DNA from: Streptomyces niveus
Lineage (GTDB): Bacteria; Actinomycetota; Actinomycetes; Streptomycetales; Streptomycetaceae
Length of the DNA stretch: 64,000 nt
Direction: 5' to 3'
Assembly: GCF_002009175.1 (NCBI RefSeq)
Contig: NZ_CP018047.1
Coordinates: forward strand, 7,555,001-7,619,000
The notes under the pieces are model-generated. The model did not search any database, was not told the DNA's origin, and saw only the letters and a program-made list of their open reading frames with translations. The stretch's first letter is position 1. Every line of letters starts with the position of its first letter. Positions 10,295 to 20,266 of this stretch are shown here, piece by piece. Made by a program: the position numbers and the translations under genes.

Positions 10295-11671
10295 CTAGGT
10301 ACGTTTCGAGGCAAGTTCGACCACGGTGATGTCAGACGGGGCGCCCACGCGGACCGGTGGGCCCCAGGCGCCTGCGCCGCGGCTCACATAGAGCTGGGTG
10401 TCGCCGTGGCGCTCAAGGCCCGCGAGCGTCGGGTTTGCCAACTCGGCGATGAGGTTGCCGGGCCACAACTGGCCGCCATGGGTGTGGCCGGAGAGCTGGA
10501 GGTCGACGCCGTGGCGCACGGCGTCGTTGATGACGATCGGCTGATGGGCCAGGAGTACAGCGGCGCGGGAACGGTCACGGTCGCCAAGGGCCTTGCCGAA
10601 GTCGGGGCCCTCACCGTACTTTTCGCCCGCCACGTCGTTGACGCCCACCAGGTCGAAGCCGGGCATCTCTGTGCGGGTGTTCTCCAGCGGGCTCAGTCCC
10701 AGGTCACGCACCTTCTCGACCCACGGCTCGGCGCCTGAGAAGTACTCGTGGTTGCCGGTGACGAAGTACGTCCCGTGGCGCGCCCGCAGCCCGGCGAGCG
10801 GCTCGACGGCTGGGCCGAGGTCTTCGACACTGCCGTCGACCAAGTCGCCGACGACGGCGATCAGGTCGGGCTGGGTCGCGTTGATCGTGTCGACGACCCG
10901 CTGGGCGAACCCACGGCCCAAAATCGGGCCCAGGTGGATGTCACTGACAACAGCGATCCGGAACCCGTGTGCGCTGCGAGGCAGTTTGGCCAGCGGGATG
11001 GTGAGGCGCTTCACCATGGGGCCACGGAGCACACCGTAGGTCCCGAAGCCGACGGTGCCGACTGCAACGGCCGCTGCGGCACCGCCCACGACACGCGAGA
11101 CGAAGAGGCGGCGGGACAGGTCTGCCGGACTGGGTAGCGACGGCTCGGGTTCCGGTACACGCGGGAGCTCGGCCGCTGCGACTGGCTCCGGCGTGTCTCG
11201 TGCGATATCGGATCTGCCGGCCTCCATCGTCAGGGGCGGGCCGACGGCGACGAGTTCCTCGTCCTGCTGTCTCCCGGACTCGCCGGGCCAGCCCGCTACG
11301 GGCAACCGCACGGACGGATGTGCCTGCTCCCGCGTGTCTGCTACGGCGTCACGTCGTACGAGCCACCATCGCAGCAGTGGCCGGACGGCCTCACCCGCCA
11401 ACAGCGGAAGCAGCAAGTAGAGGAAGACAACCATCCACAGGTACCCGGGCCAGGCCAGGATCTGTTCGAGAACGAAGGGGACCCACGGGTTCTCGGCCAC
11501 CAGGGCACCGCCCGTCAGCAGAGGCCCGGCCACGAAAACGACGCTCCCGGCACGCCGCTGAAGCGAGCCCCGGAGTGTCGTGTCGCGCACCAGACGGCGC
11601 CACACGTACCAGTGCAGCGCACCGAACGCCGCCAGCACGATGAGTCTGATGAGCAGCAAAACGAGAATCAC
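10295..11671 (-). CDS. Membrane-anchored metallophosphoesterase
   Basis: A 458-aa protein. Membrane segments are at about 2-20, 42-60 and 75-98, followed by a variable Pro/Glu-rich region and another hydrophobic segment at about 192-215. The C-terminal calcineurin-like phosphoesterase domain shows all metal-binding motifs: SDIHLG (DIH at 244-246), GDLVDG (275-280), GNHEY (306-310), AHQP and GHTHGGQ (about 365-395). This matches YkuE-type enzymes, which hydrolyse phosphodiesters or phosphomonoesters, possibly lipid-linked. The catalytic domain lies after the fourth segment. Transcribed toward the unknown 8772 gene; no operon partner. Confidence 0.88.
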   Translation of the reverse strand: MILVLLLIRLIVLAAFGALHWYVWRRLVRDTTLRGSLQRRAGSVVFVAGPLLTGGALVAENPWVPFVLEQILAWPGYLWMVVFLYLLLPLLAGEAVRPLLRWWLVRRDAVADTREQAHPSVRLPVAGWPGESGRQQDEELVAVGPPLTMEAGRSDIARDTPEPVAAAELPRVPEPEPSLPSPADLSRRLFVSRVVGGAAAAVAVGTVGFGTYGVLRGPMVKRLTIPLAKLPRSAHGFRIAVVSDIHLGPILGRGFAQRVVDTINATQPDLIAVVGDLVDGSVEDLGPAVEPLAGLRARHGTYFVTGNHEYFSGAEPWVEKVRDLGLSPLENTRTEMPGFDLVGVNDVAGEKYGEGPDFGKALGDRDRSRAAVLLAHQPIVINDAVRHGVDLQLSGHTHGGQLWPGNLIAELANPTLAGLERHGDTQLYVSRGAGAWGPPVRVGAPSDITVVELASKRT

Positions 11672-11938
11672 GGCCGAGCAGGCTCTTTCCTTGAGACGTC
11701 CTCAGACGGACGAGACTTACTACGGCCTGACACCAACCGCGTCCTGTGGGCCCACAGCGCAGCGCGTCCGCAGTCCGCGGAACCCAACGGCTGAGTGGGA
11801 CACAGCGCCCCAAGTAGCTTGGCACCGAACGCACGCGACGTGGGAGGGAGGGTTTTCTACCTGGTTGCTCGGTTCGCGATCACCGCGCGACGGGTGATGT
11901 GCCGCACGAGCGGCCGTGGCACACGGACAAGTGGAGCG

Positions 11939-12454
11939 TCACCCGGCCTCGATCCGCATTTCTACGTCCGCAGGAAGTTCTTCGAAGACGCTCACGTCGG
12001 ATGTGATCTCGCCCATCTTCGTGAGCGTCGGGACCGAGGTGGTCGGCTCGTAGATGATGGTCACGCTGTCACGTGGGTTGAAGTAAACAATGTCGCCGGG
12101 CTGGACATCGGTATAGAAGGGCCCGGTCTCGGTCAGCGGGTCGGACAACTCGGAGATGTACTCGATATCCAAGTTCCGGAACCACGGCAAACTGACCGGC
12201 AGCATCTCCGCAAAGTCCCGAGCGACATCACTGTCGTTAAGCGTAGCTCTGATGGTGCGGTCGCCGGCGGTGATCGTGATGGGAGTGCCTTCGTTCGCTG
12301 ACTCATCAGCGCCCCCGGATGAGCGGGACTCGGGCGAGGAGACCTCGGCGGTTGCCGGTGGTGATCCCGCTGAGTCGGCGGCTGTGCCGGAGGAACAGGC
12401 GGCGAGGGCGACCGCAGCCGCCGCCCCGGTCATGGAAGCGAGAACTTTCTTCAT
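11939..12454 (-). CDS. Lipoprotein with cyclophilin-like domain
   Basis: A 171-aa protein with a lipoprotein signal (MKKVLASM..., lipobox ALAAC near residue 20), a Ser/Glu-rich linker, and a C-terminal domain of about 115 residues. The domain has ITITAGDRTIRATLNDSDVA, FAEMLPVSLPW, PGDIVYFNP and a closing LTKMGEI. These are hallmarks of the small bacterial cyclophilin-like fold, which lacks established isomerase activity. It is probably anchored on the outer membrane face. It is divergent from the MmyB-like regulator at 12555 with 100 bases between them, so it may be that regulator's target. Confidence 0.75.
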   Translation of the reverse strand: MKKVLASMTGAAAAVALAACSSGTAADSAGSPPATAEVSSPESRSSGGADESANEGTPITITAGDRTIRATLNDSDVARDFAEMLPVSLPWFRNLDIEYISELSDPLTETGPFYTDVQPGDIVYFNPRDSVTIIYEPTTSVPTLTKMGEITSDVSVFEELPADVEMRIEAG

Positions 12455-12503
12455 GGCCTTAGTCGATACCGGCCCAGTTCAGCGAGGAAGTCACTGCTGA
12501 GAG

Positions 12504-12548
12504 GTGTACTGACAGCACATCCCCGCGTAGACCGGCGCCTTCTAGGCT
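12504..12548 (+). promoter_or_regulatory. Leaderless promoter with the shared 13-bp element
   Basis: GTGTACTGACAGC at 12504-12516 is identical to the element at 2066-2078. A -10-like TAGGCT follows at 12543-12548 and the GTG start lies six bases further on. Spacing is the same in both copies. It also lies between divergent genes, so it could act on the cyclophilin-like lipoprotein gene. Confidence 0.5.
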
Positions 12549-12554
12549 GAAGGC

Positions 12555-13436
12555 GTGGACAACCGCGAAGAGGTCAAAGCATTCCTTAACTCCCGACGCG
12601 CAAGGATCACTCCTGAGGACGCCGGCCTGACGATCCACGGCCGCACCAGGCGTGTGCCGGGTCTCCGCCGCAGCGAGGTTGCCGGGCTGGCCGGTGTCAG
12701 CGTCGAGTACTACTCGAAACTCGAGCGCGGTGACCTCAGCGGTGTCTCCGACAAGGTGCTCCATGCCCTTGGTCGAGCGTTGCGACTGGACGACGCCGAG
12801 CAATCGCACTTGGCCGATCTCACCCGCGCCGCAGGCAACCCGCGCCGTGCCCGTCGCAAGTCCCCCGTGCGGCAGGTCCGGCCCAGTGTGGCGCGCATCC
12901 TCGACGGGATGGCCGAGTTGCCAGCCTTTGTTCACAATGGGCGTCTGGACATCCTCGCAGCCAACCCTCTTGCGGAGGCGCTGTTCGCACCTGCGTTCGC
13001 CGGGACGGCCCGACCGGTCAACCACGCCCGGTTCAACTTCCTCAACCCGCGCGCCCGTGGCTTCTGGATCGACTGGGAGCGGGCCGCTGACAACTGCGTG
13101 GCCATGCTGCGCACCGAGGCCGGCCGCGACCCCTACGACAGGGCACTGACCGGTCTTGTCGGAGAACTGTCCACCCGCAGCGAAGCTTTCCGGGTCCGCT
13201 GGGCCTCGCACAACGTGCACCTGCACCGCACCGGGCTCAAGCGCTTCCATCACCCTGTCGTCGGCGACTTGAACCTGTCCTACGAGGTCCTCGACCTGGC
13301 CGCCGACCCCGGCCTGGCCCTGGTCGTCTTCAGTGCCGAGGGGGGCTCGCCCGCCGACGACTCGCTCCGGTTTCTTGCCAGCTGGGCTGCCAGCCACGAA
13401 CCAGCTGACGCCCTGGCGACACCCGATCAGGTATGA
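12555..13436 (+). CDS. XRE/MmyB-like transcriptional regulator 4
   Basis: A 293-aa close paralogue of regulator 1, aligning from the first residue (MDNREEVKAFLNSRRARITPED). The helix-turn-helix is at about 25-65 (GLRRSEVAGLAGVSVEYY, LERGDLSG) and the ligand domain follows (HHPVVGDLNLSYE, ASWAAS). The start GTG is six bases after a -10-like TAGGCT, implying a leaderless message. It is divergent from the cyclophilin-like lipoprotein gene. The similarity to regulator 1 and the shared upstream element suggest duplication of the whole promoter-gene unit. Confidence 0.87.
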   Translation: MDNREEVKAFLNSRRARITPEDAGLTIHGRTRRVPGLRRSEVAGLAGVSVEYYSKLERGDLSGVSDKVLHALGRALRLDDAEQSHLADLTRAAGNPRRARRKSPVRQVRPSVARILDGMAELPAFVHNGRLDILAANPLAEALFAPAFAGTARPVNHARFNFLNPRARGFWIDWERAADNCVAMLRTEAGRDPYDRALTGLVGELSTRSEAFRVRWASHNVHLHRTGLKRFHHPVVGDLNLSYEVLDLAADPGLALVVFSAEGGSPADDSLRFLASWAASHEPADALATPDQV

Positions 13437-13648
13437 ACAACCACCAGCTGACAGTTGTCCCCTGATCTCCACCAGGGCGTCCCTGCGAGGCGCGCGTTCG
13501 GCGGCGGCGGTTTCCGTTCGGCGCTCAGGCCAGTTAGTGGACAGTCCGGTCCGGACGGGCCACGCTCCGGACGCCCGCGCCGCGCTCTGTGTCCTGAAGA
13601 GTTCGTCAGAACGTCGTACGGGAGTTCCTGACTGGATGACGCACAGGA

Positions 13649-14515
13649 TCAGCCCGCAGCGTCAGCGCTCGGCTGGTTGGTGGCGGCCCAGGAGGCGAGA
13701 AAGCACAGTCCCTCGTGGGAGGGCGTGCCGGGCTCCGCGGTCAAGATGACCAACTGCTGATCGGGGTCGGTGGGACAGGCGAGGGTCTCCCAGTCGAGGG
13801 TGAGGTCGCCGGCCACGGGATGGCGGAAGGTCTTCGTCCCCATGGCGTGATGCGCCACGTGGTGGGCGCCCCACCACTCCCGGAACTGAGGATCCCGATC
13901 CGACAGCTCCTCGACGAGCGCAGTCATGCGCGGGTCGTCCGGGTTATCCGCTGCCTCCATCCTCAAAAATGCCACGGTGTTACGCGCGGAGCTTTCCCAG
14001 TCCACGTACAATTCCCTGAAAGCGGGATTGGTGAAGACCAACCGAACCGAATTGCGCTGCTCTTCCGGAACCTGGGAAAAATCCATCATCAAGGCGGCGG
14101 CAAGGGAATTCCACGCGAGAATGTCCATGCGGCGGCCGAGAACGAGAGCGGGGGTATCTGTGAGACTGTCGAGGAGGCGCCGCATCGGCGGCCGGACCTT
14201 CTGGGCCGTCTTCCGGCGTGGCCGCGCGTTTTCCTTCCCGGCAAGTTCGAGCATGTAGTCGCGCTGGTCTTCGTCCAGACGCAACACCCGGGCCAGGACG
14301 ATCAGGACCGGGGTGGATGCTTCGATCCGGCCCTGCTCCAGACGCGTGTAGTACACGGTACTGATCGCAGCCAGCTGCGAGACCTCCTCGCGGCGCAGGC
14401 CCGGCACCCTCCGGAGGGAACCGCTCTCGGGCAAACCCATCGCACGGGGGCTCAGCTCAGCGCGCCGGGCCTTGAGGAATTCACCCAGTTCACCGAGGTG
14501 TGCGTCCCTGCTCAT
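13649..14515 (-). CDS. XRE/MmyB-like transcriptional regulator 5
   Basis: A 288-aa regulator starting MSRDAHLGELGEFLKARRAELSPRAMGLPE. Helix-turn-helix at about 35-65 (GLRREEVSQLAAISTVYYTRLEQGR) and MmyB ligand domain at about 105-285 (FRHPVAGDLTLDWETL, ASWAATNQ). The start at 14515 is chosen by alignment with regulator 6 at 25606; the open frame extends upstream but through the operator region. It is divergent from the SDR at 15021, the likely target, with two TATACCCGGAA-containing dyads between them. Confidence 0.87.
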   Translation of the reverse strand: MSRDAHLGELGEFLKARRAELSPRAMGLPESGSLRRVPGLRREEVSQLAAISTVYYTRLEQGRIEASTPVLIVLARVLRLDEDQRDYMLELAGKENARPRRKTAQKVRPPMRRLLDSLTDTPALVLGRRMDILAWNSLAAALMMDFSQVPEEQRNSVRLVFTNPAFRELYVDWESSARNTVAFLRMEAADNPDDPRMTALVEELSDRDPQFREWWGAHHVAHHAMGTKTFRHPVAGDLTLDWETLACPTDPDQQLVILTAEPGTPSHEGLCFLASWAATNQPSADAAG

Positions 14516-14561
14516 ACTTGCCACATTACTGCGGAAGCCGCTCCGGCACGGCTCGGCCGGG

Positions 14562-14583
14562 GGGTAGAGATCTATACCCGGAA
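14562..14583. promoter_or_regulatory. TATACCCGGAA dyad, candidate MmyB-like operator
   Basis: GGGTAGAGA/TCTATACCC at 14562-14579 is an 18-bp palindrome with one mismatched pair, continuing into CGGAA. The TATACCCGGAA core recurs at 14723 and, with one change, at 25654. It lies 47 bases upstream of the start of regulator 5. Confidence 0.5.
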
Positions 14584-14716
14584 CGCTAGTCCGAGTACCC
14601 GCTCGCAGGCGCTGGTCATCTTGCAGGGCCTTGAGCAGTCCCAGCCGTGCAATTGAGATTTCGGAGCCGCGCTCATGGCGGCCAGGCGTCCCTCTTTGAG
14701 TGATTTTTGGGGGGCA

Positions 14717-14733
14717 GGGTTTTATACCCGGAA
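14717..14733. promoter_or_regulatory. Second TATACCCGGAA copy
   Basis: GGGTTTTATACCC (14717-14729) followed by GGAA repeats the core seen at 14573-14583. Two copies about 150 bases apart in one divergent promoter region could let the regulator control both genes. Confidence 0.45.
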
Positions 14734-15020
14734 AGATCTCTCCCATTGTCGATTTCGAGAGCCGGTGGCACCGTTACTTGTGTGCCCATCGACAGAGCGG
14801 ACAGACGGAATCCGGCCCGGCGTTCTTCTTTCCGGGAGTCATGACCCCGCCGGATCGACAGGCAACGGCCCGTGCCCAGCGAATGAGCACGATCGCCGCC
14901 CTCGATCTGCCGTGACTGTCTCGCTCAGAAGTCTGCGCCAAACGCGTCGGCCAGGGCGTCTGCGGTGATGACCCGCCGCTTAACTCTCCATTTTCGTACG
15001 TTCAGAAAGAGAACCACCCC

Positions 15021-15788
15021 ATGGCAACGAATCTGACCGGTACCGTCGCTCTTGTCACCGGCGCGAGCAGCGGCATTGGTGCCGCCACCGCCCGCCAGCT
15101 CGCCGAGCGCGGCGCCTCCGTGGCACTGGTGGCCCGACGCAGGGCCCGTCTGGAAGACCTCGCCGCCGAGATCGAGAAGGCCGGCGGCACCGCCCTGGTC
15201 GTAGAGGCGGACATATCTGACCGCACTCAGGCCGAGGCCGCGGTGCAGCAGACCGTCGAGCGCTTCGGACGGCTGGACATCCTGGTCAACAACGCCGGTC
15301 TCATGCTCCTCGGACCCGTCGTCGGCGCGGACGCCGAGGAGTGGGAGCGGATGCTCGCCATCAACGTCCAGGGTCTTCTCTACACCACCCGCGCCGCTCT
15401 GCCGCATCTTCTCAGTGCCGCCGAGGACGGGCCGCGCCGGGTCGCCGACATCGTCAACATCAGCTCCATCGCCGGACGCGTCGCCTGGAACGGCTACGGC
15501 GTCTACAACCTCACCAAGTTCGGCGTGAACGGCTTCACCGAGTCCCTGCGCCAGGAAGTCACCCAACGCCACGTACGGGTCAGCGTCCTGGAGCCGGGCG
15601 GCGTCGCCACCGAGTTGGGCTCGCACAACGACCACAAGCCCGAGGTCCGCGAAGCGATCGACGCCTTCAACGAGCGGACCGAGGTCCTCGCCCCCGACGA
15701 CATCGCCGACGGCGTCACCTACATCGTCACCCGGCCCCGGCACGCCTCCATCGCCGAACTCTGGATCATGCCCACCGACCAGGCATGA
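15021..15788 (+). CDS. Short-chain dehydrogenase/reductase
   Basis: A 255-aa SDR with TGASSGIG at 13-20, NNAG at 90-93, Ser149 (VNISSIAG), and Tyr162/Lys166 in VYNLTK. It belongs to the classical NADP-preferring type (Arg residues follow the second strand). It lacks the terminal PVDGG and ends [10 protein letters not shown], like serine/3-hydroxy acid dehydrogenases, so that is one possible substrate class. First gene of a plus-strand run with two aldo-keto reductases and a DUF2255 protein at gaps of 25-42 bases. Divergent from regulator 5. Confidence 0.9.
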   Translation: MATNLTGTVALVTGASSGIGAATARQLAERGASVALVARRRARLEDLAAEIEKAGGTALVVEADISDRTQAEAAVQQTVERFGRLDILVNNAGLMLLGPVVGADAEEWERMLAINVQGLLYTTRAALPHLLSAAEDGPRRVADIVNISSIAGRVAWNGYGVYNLTKFGVNGFTESLRQEVTQRHVRVSVLEPGGVATELGSHNDHKPEVREAIDAFNERTEVLAPDDIADGVTYIVTRPRHASIAELWIMPTDQA

Positions 15789-15813
15789 CGGCCACCACGA
15801 CAAGGAGTATCCA

Positions 15814-16794
<981 letters not shown>

Positions 16795-16828
16795 CCTCAG
16801 TCCTTGCACGCTTTCGAAGGTGGAGGAA

Positions 16829-17806
16829 ATGGAATACACCCGCCTGGGGTCTTCGGGCCTCACCATCAGTCGCATCGCGCTGGGCACCATGGGGTTCGGT
16901 GACGGATCCCGGGAGAAGTGGGCCCTCGGCTACGACGCTGCCGCACCGTTCTTCCGGCAGGCACTTGACCTGGGGATCACCTTCTGGGACACCGCCAACA
17001 TCTACAGTTTCGGCGCATCGGAAGAGATCGTCGGCCGGGCCGTCAAACAGTTCGCGAGACGTGACGACATCGTGCTGGCGACAAAGGTCCACCAGCAGAT
17101 GCATGCCGGCCCAGGAGGTTCCGGGCTGTCACGCAAGGCGATCATGGAGCAGGTCGACGCCTCGCTCACCCGGCTCGGCACCGACTACATCGACCTGTAC
17201 CAGATCCACCGTTTCGACCAGGAGACCCCGGTCGAAGAGACGATGGAGGCGCTGCACGACGTAGTCAGGGCCGGCAAGGCCCGCTACATCGGCGCATCCA
17301 GCATGTACGCGTGGCAGTTCGCCAAGATGCAGCATGCCGCTGCCCTGAACGGGTGGACGAAGTTCGTCTCCATGCAGGATCAGTACAACCTGGTGCAGCG
17401 CGGAGAAGAGCAGGAGATGTTTCCCCTCCTGGCAGACCAGGGCGTCGGCAGCCTTCCCTGGAGCCCACTTGCCGCAGGCGTCGTCGCACGGCCGTGGGGC
17501 GTGAGCGACACCAAGCGGGGCAAGGACAACCCGAACACCGACTTCGACGGACGCCCGCTGTGGCTGGCCAGCGACAAGCCGACAGTGGACGCGGTCGAGC
17601 GCATCGCGCGGGAGCGGGGTGTGTCGATGGCCACGATCGCGCTGGCGTGGGTGCTCAAGAACCCGGTGGTCGACGCCCCGATCGTGGGCGCGACCAAGGA
17701 CCACCACCTGCCCGCCGCTGTGGCGGCGCTCGACATCACACTCACCGACGACGAGGCCACCACCCTCGCGCAGCACTACGTACCGCGCGAGCCCACCTAC
17801 TTCTAG
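16829..17806 (+). CDS. Aldo-keto reductase (second in operon)
   Basis: A 325-aa reductase with Asp54, Tyr59 (FWDTANIYS), Lys86 (ATKV) and His127 (YQIHRFD). It belongs to a different subgroup from its neighbour: YRY-like ARPWG and LAQHYVPREPTYF close the protein, as in YhdN/oxidoreductase-type AKRs. ATG 16829 is preferred over GTG 16820 because the conserved MEYTRLGSSGL starts there, although the GGAGG is then only two bases away. Third gene in the SDR-led operon. Confidence 0.87.
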   Translation: MEYTRLGSSGLTISRIALGTMGFGDGSREKWALGYDAAAPFFRQALDLGITFWDTANIYSFGASEEIVGRAVKQFARRDDIVLATKVHQQMHAGPGGSGLSRKAIMEQVDASLTRLGTDYIDLYQIHRFDQETPVEETMEALHDVVRAGKARYIGASSMYAWQFAKMQHAAALNGWTKFVSMQDQYNLVQRGEEQEMFPLLADQGVGSLPWSPLAAGVVARPWGVSDTKRGKDNPNTDFDGRPLWLASDKPTVDAVERIARERGVSMATIALAWVLKNPVVDAPIVGATKDHHLPAAVAALDITLTDDEATTLAQHYVPREPTYF

Positions 17807-17848
17807 TCGGCCCGAAGACAGACCCGCACCCCTGAGAGAAGAACCATC

Positions 17849-18220
17849 ATGAACTCCTGGAGCCAGACACAACTCCGCGCGATCGCCGAGAACACGGATT
17901 TCTTCGTCTCCCCGTTCCGCGAGGACGGCACCACCTACGGCACCCCGACCCAGACCTGGGCACTCGTTGTCGACGGCGACGTTTACGTGCGTGCAGTCAA
18001 CGGACGGCAGTCGAGCTGGTACCAAGCGGCCATCAGCCAGAAAGCCGGTCGCGTACGCGTTGCCGGTAAGTACTACGAGGTCACCTTCGAACCCGCCGAC
18101 AGCAGCGTCGACACCGCCGTCGATGCCGCTTACGAGGAAAAGTACCCGGGCAGTTCAGCAGTGCCGATCATGCAAGGTGAGGGTCCGAAGTCGGCGACAG
18201 TCCGAATCTCGCCCCGCTGA
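17849..18220 (+). CDS. DUF2255-family protein
   Basis: A 123-aa protein of the DUF2255 type, recognised from an N-terminal W-x-x-x-x-L, a central TWALVVDGDVYVRAVNG and SSWYQAA, then VTFEPAD. The fold resembles small FMN-binding split barrels such as the deazaflavin/nitroreductase group, so a flavin-linked role is possible but unproven. It is last in the SDR-AKR-AKR run, 42 bases downstream. In other actinomycetes such proteins also sit beside oxidoreductases. Confidence 0.75.
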   Translation: MNSWSQTQLRAIAENTDFFVSPFREDGTTYGTPTQTWALVVDGDVYVRAVNGRQSSWYQAAISQKAGRVRVAGKYYEVTFEPADSSVDTAVDAAYEEKYPGSSAVPIMQGEGPKSATVRISPR

Positions 18221-18379
18221 ACCCGGTCCCTGACCCCGGAACGCATCGGCGACACCCAGGACGACAAGCCTGCGGGCGTCGCCGTGTCCATACGGAAGCC
18301 ACCGGTCGAGCAACCTCGAACTCCGAGGATTCCGAGCTGCGACCGGTGAGCCGATTCCCGTACGTACGCGAGGAGTTCT

Positions 18380-19411
18380 GTGAGCGCCCCACCCCCCGCC
18401 AAGCCCGTGGTCGTCCTGCGCCCCGCCCCTCAGCGCACGGACCGCATCTTCACCCCCGCCACCCAGGAGTTGCTCCGCGATCGCTTCACCGTAGTGGACC
18501 TGGAGGAGGATCCCTCCGAAGCAGCCTTGGAGGAGGTTCTGCCCGACGCCTTCGCGATCGTGGGACAGCCCGACCTGCCGGCCCAACGGCTTGCCCGCGG
18601 GGGCCGGTTGCGGGCTCTGCTGAACGTCGAAGGCAACTTCTTCCCCAACGTCGACTACACGACCTGCTTCGAGCGCGGCATCCACGTCCTGGGCTGCGGG
18701 CCCGCTTACGCCCAAGCGGTTGCCGAGTACTCCCTCGGACTCGCGCTCGACCTCGCCCGTGGCATCTCCCGCGAGGACCGCGCCTTTCGTGCCGGACAAG
18801 AGCGGTACGTCTCCGACAGCAACGCCGACGCGGTCCTGCTGCAAGGCTCCGACGTGGGCCTGGTCGGCTTCGGCAACCTCGGCCGCAGCCTCAACCGGCT
18901 CCTCGCCCCCTTCCGGCCCACCATCCGCGTTTACGACCCCTGGCTGCCGCCCGGGGTCCTGCACGAACACGGTGTGCTTCCCGCCACGCTAGACGAGACG
19001 CTGTCCCGCAGTCGCTTCGTGTTCGTGCTGGCCACCGTCACGGACGAAAGCCGCCACCTGATCGGAGCGCGCGAACTCGAACTTCTGCCGGACGGTGCCC
19101 GCCTCGTCCTGGTGAGCCGCGCATCGGTCGTCGACTACCCGGCACTCTTCTCCCACGTCGCGAGCCGACGTCTGCTCGCGGGCATCGACGTATGGCCGGA
19201 CGAACCGGTTCCCGCCGACGACCCGGCCCGCGATCTGGAGGGTCTCGTGCTTTCCGCCCACCGCGCGGGCGGCATCCCGGAAGCCTTCCAGAACATCGGC
19301 GACATGGTCCTCGACGACCTGACACTCATCGCCCAGGGGCTTCCGCCCGTCCGTATGCAGGCTGCCGCCCGTGAACTCGTCGGCCGCTACCGCAACCGCC
19401 CCGTGACCTGA
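18380..19411 (+). CDS. D-isomer 2-hydroxyacid dehydrogenase family protein
   Basis: A 343-aa protein. The NAD-binding fingerprint GFGNLG is at 163-168 with DPW following the second strand. Catalytic positions of the family are visible: Arg247 in LVSRAS, Glu in DVWPDEP (270-276) and His294 in LSAHRAGG. The family reduces 2-keto acids to D-2-hydroxy acids with NADH. The end of the gene is 10 bases from the HAD phosphatase gene, so the two are probably co-transcribed, perhaps handling a phosphorylated hydroxy acid or sugar acid. Confidence 0.88.
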   Translation: MSAPPPAKPVVVLRPAPQRTDRIFTPATQELLRDRFTVVDLEEDPSEAALEEVLPDAFAIVGQPDLPAQRLARGGRLRALLNVEGNFFPNVDYTTCFERGIHVLGCGPAYAQAVAEYSLGLALDLARGISREDRAFRAGQERYVSDSNADAVLLQGSDVGLVGFGNLGRSLNRLLAPFRPTIRVYDPWLPPGVLHEHGVLPATLDETLSRSRFVFVLATVTDESRHLIGARELELLPDGARLVLVSRASVVDYPALFSHVASRRLLAGIDVWPDEPVPADDPARDLEGLVLSAHRAGGIPEAFQNIGDMVLDDLTLIAQGLPPVRMQAAARELVGRYRNRPVT

Positions 19412-19421
19412 AGAGACCCTC

Positions 19422-20099
19422 ATGACTGCACAGCCTCACCCACCCACCGTGCTCGACATCCCCTGCGAGGGCCTGCTCTTCGACAACGACGGTGTTTTGG
19501 TCGACTCCGACCACGGCGTCGACCAGTCCTGGAGCCAATGGGCCCGCGACCGCAGCCTCCTGCCGGAGCAGGTGACTGCCATGGTCCACGGCCGCCGTTC
19601 GGCCGACACCGTCGCGCTACTGGTGACCGACCCGAAGGAACGACCGGCCGCTCTCGCTGCCATTGACCGCCTGGAGGTTGAGGCGGCTGCCACCACCACC
19701 GCGCTCCCCGGCGCCCTCAGCTTCCTCGAGAGCCTGCCCCGTGACCGGTGGGCGGTGGTGACCTCCGGAGTCACCGTCCTGGCCCAGGCCCGCCTCGCGG
19801 CGGCGGGACTCCCCACTCCACCGGTACTCATCACCGCAGACGACGTCAGCCACGGCAAACCGGCGCCCGCCGGTTACCGCACCGCGGCCGAGAAGCTGGG
19901 CTTCGCCCCGGCGCGGACTGTTGTCTTCGAGGACAGCACCGCAGGGGCGAAGGCCGGAGCTGCGGCGGGTGCAACCGTCATCGGAGTTGGTCGGCGAGCA
20001 CTGGCCACCGATGCCACTGTTGTTGTCCGAGATCTGCGCGGTCTGACCTGGCACGACGGCGTACTCACTCTCGCCGCCGCGGACTTGCTGCGGTTCTGA
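19422..20099 (+). CDS. HAD-superfamily phosphatase
   Basis: A 225-aa HAD hydrolase of the sugar-phosphatase/beta-phosphoglucomutase-like group. Motif I is FDNDGVLVDSD with nucleophile Asp21 and acid Asp23. Motif II is the Ser/Thr in VVTSGV, motif III the Lys in HGKPAPAGY, and motif IV the acidic FEDSTAG. A helical cap lies between motifs I and II. Translation is probably coupled to the dehydrogenase 10 bases upstream. Likely a small phosphorylated metabolite phosphatase; substrate unknown. Confidence 0.88.
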   Translation: MTAQPHPPTVLDIPCEGLLFDNDGVLVDSDHGVDQSWSQWARDRSLLPEQVTAMVHGRRSADTVALLVTDPKERPAALAAIDRLEVEAAATTTALPGALSFLESLPRDRWAVVTSGVTVLAQARLAAAGLPTPPVLITADDVSHGKPAPAGYRTAAEKLGFAPARTVVFEDSTAGAKAGAAAGATVIGVGRRALATDATVVVRDLRGLTWHDGVLTLAAADLLRF

Positions 20100-20266
20100 C
20101 CGCTCCCCGCGCAGCACGCATCCATTCGCCTCTGGCAGCACCAGGCACCCGTACTCAGGGACATCGCGGCTGTGTACTTCGAAACCGCCCCGGGCGCACT
20201 CGGCTCAGGTCTGCTCTGCGGGGCCGCGACTCAGACGGCCGAGGCAGCGGCCAAGGGGGTCGCGGT

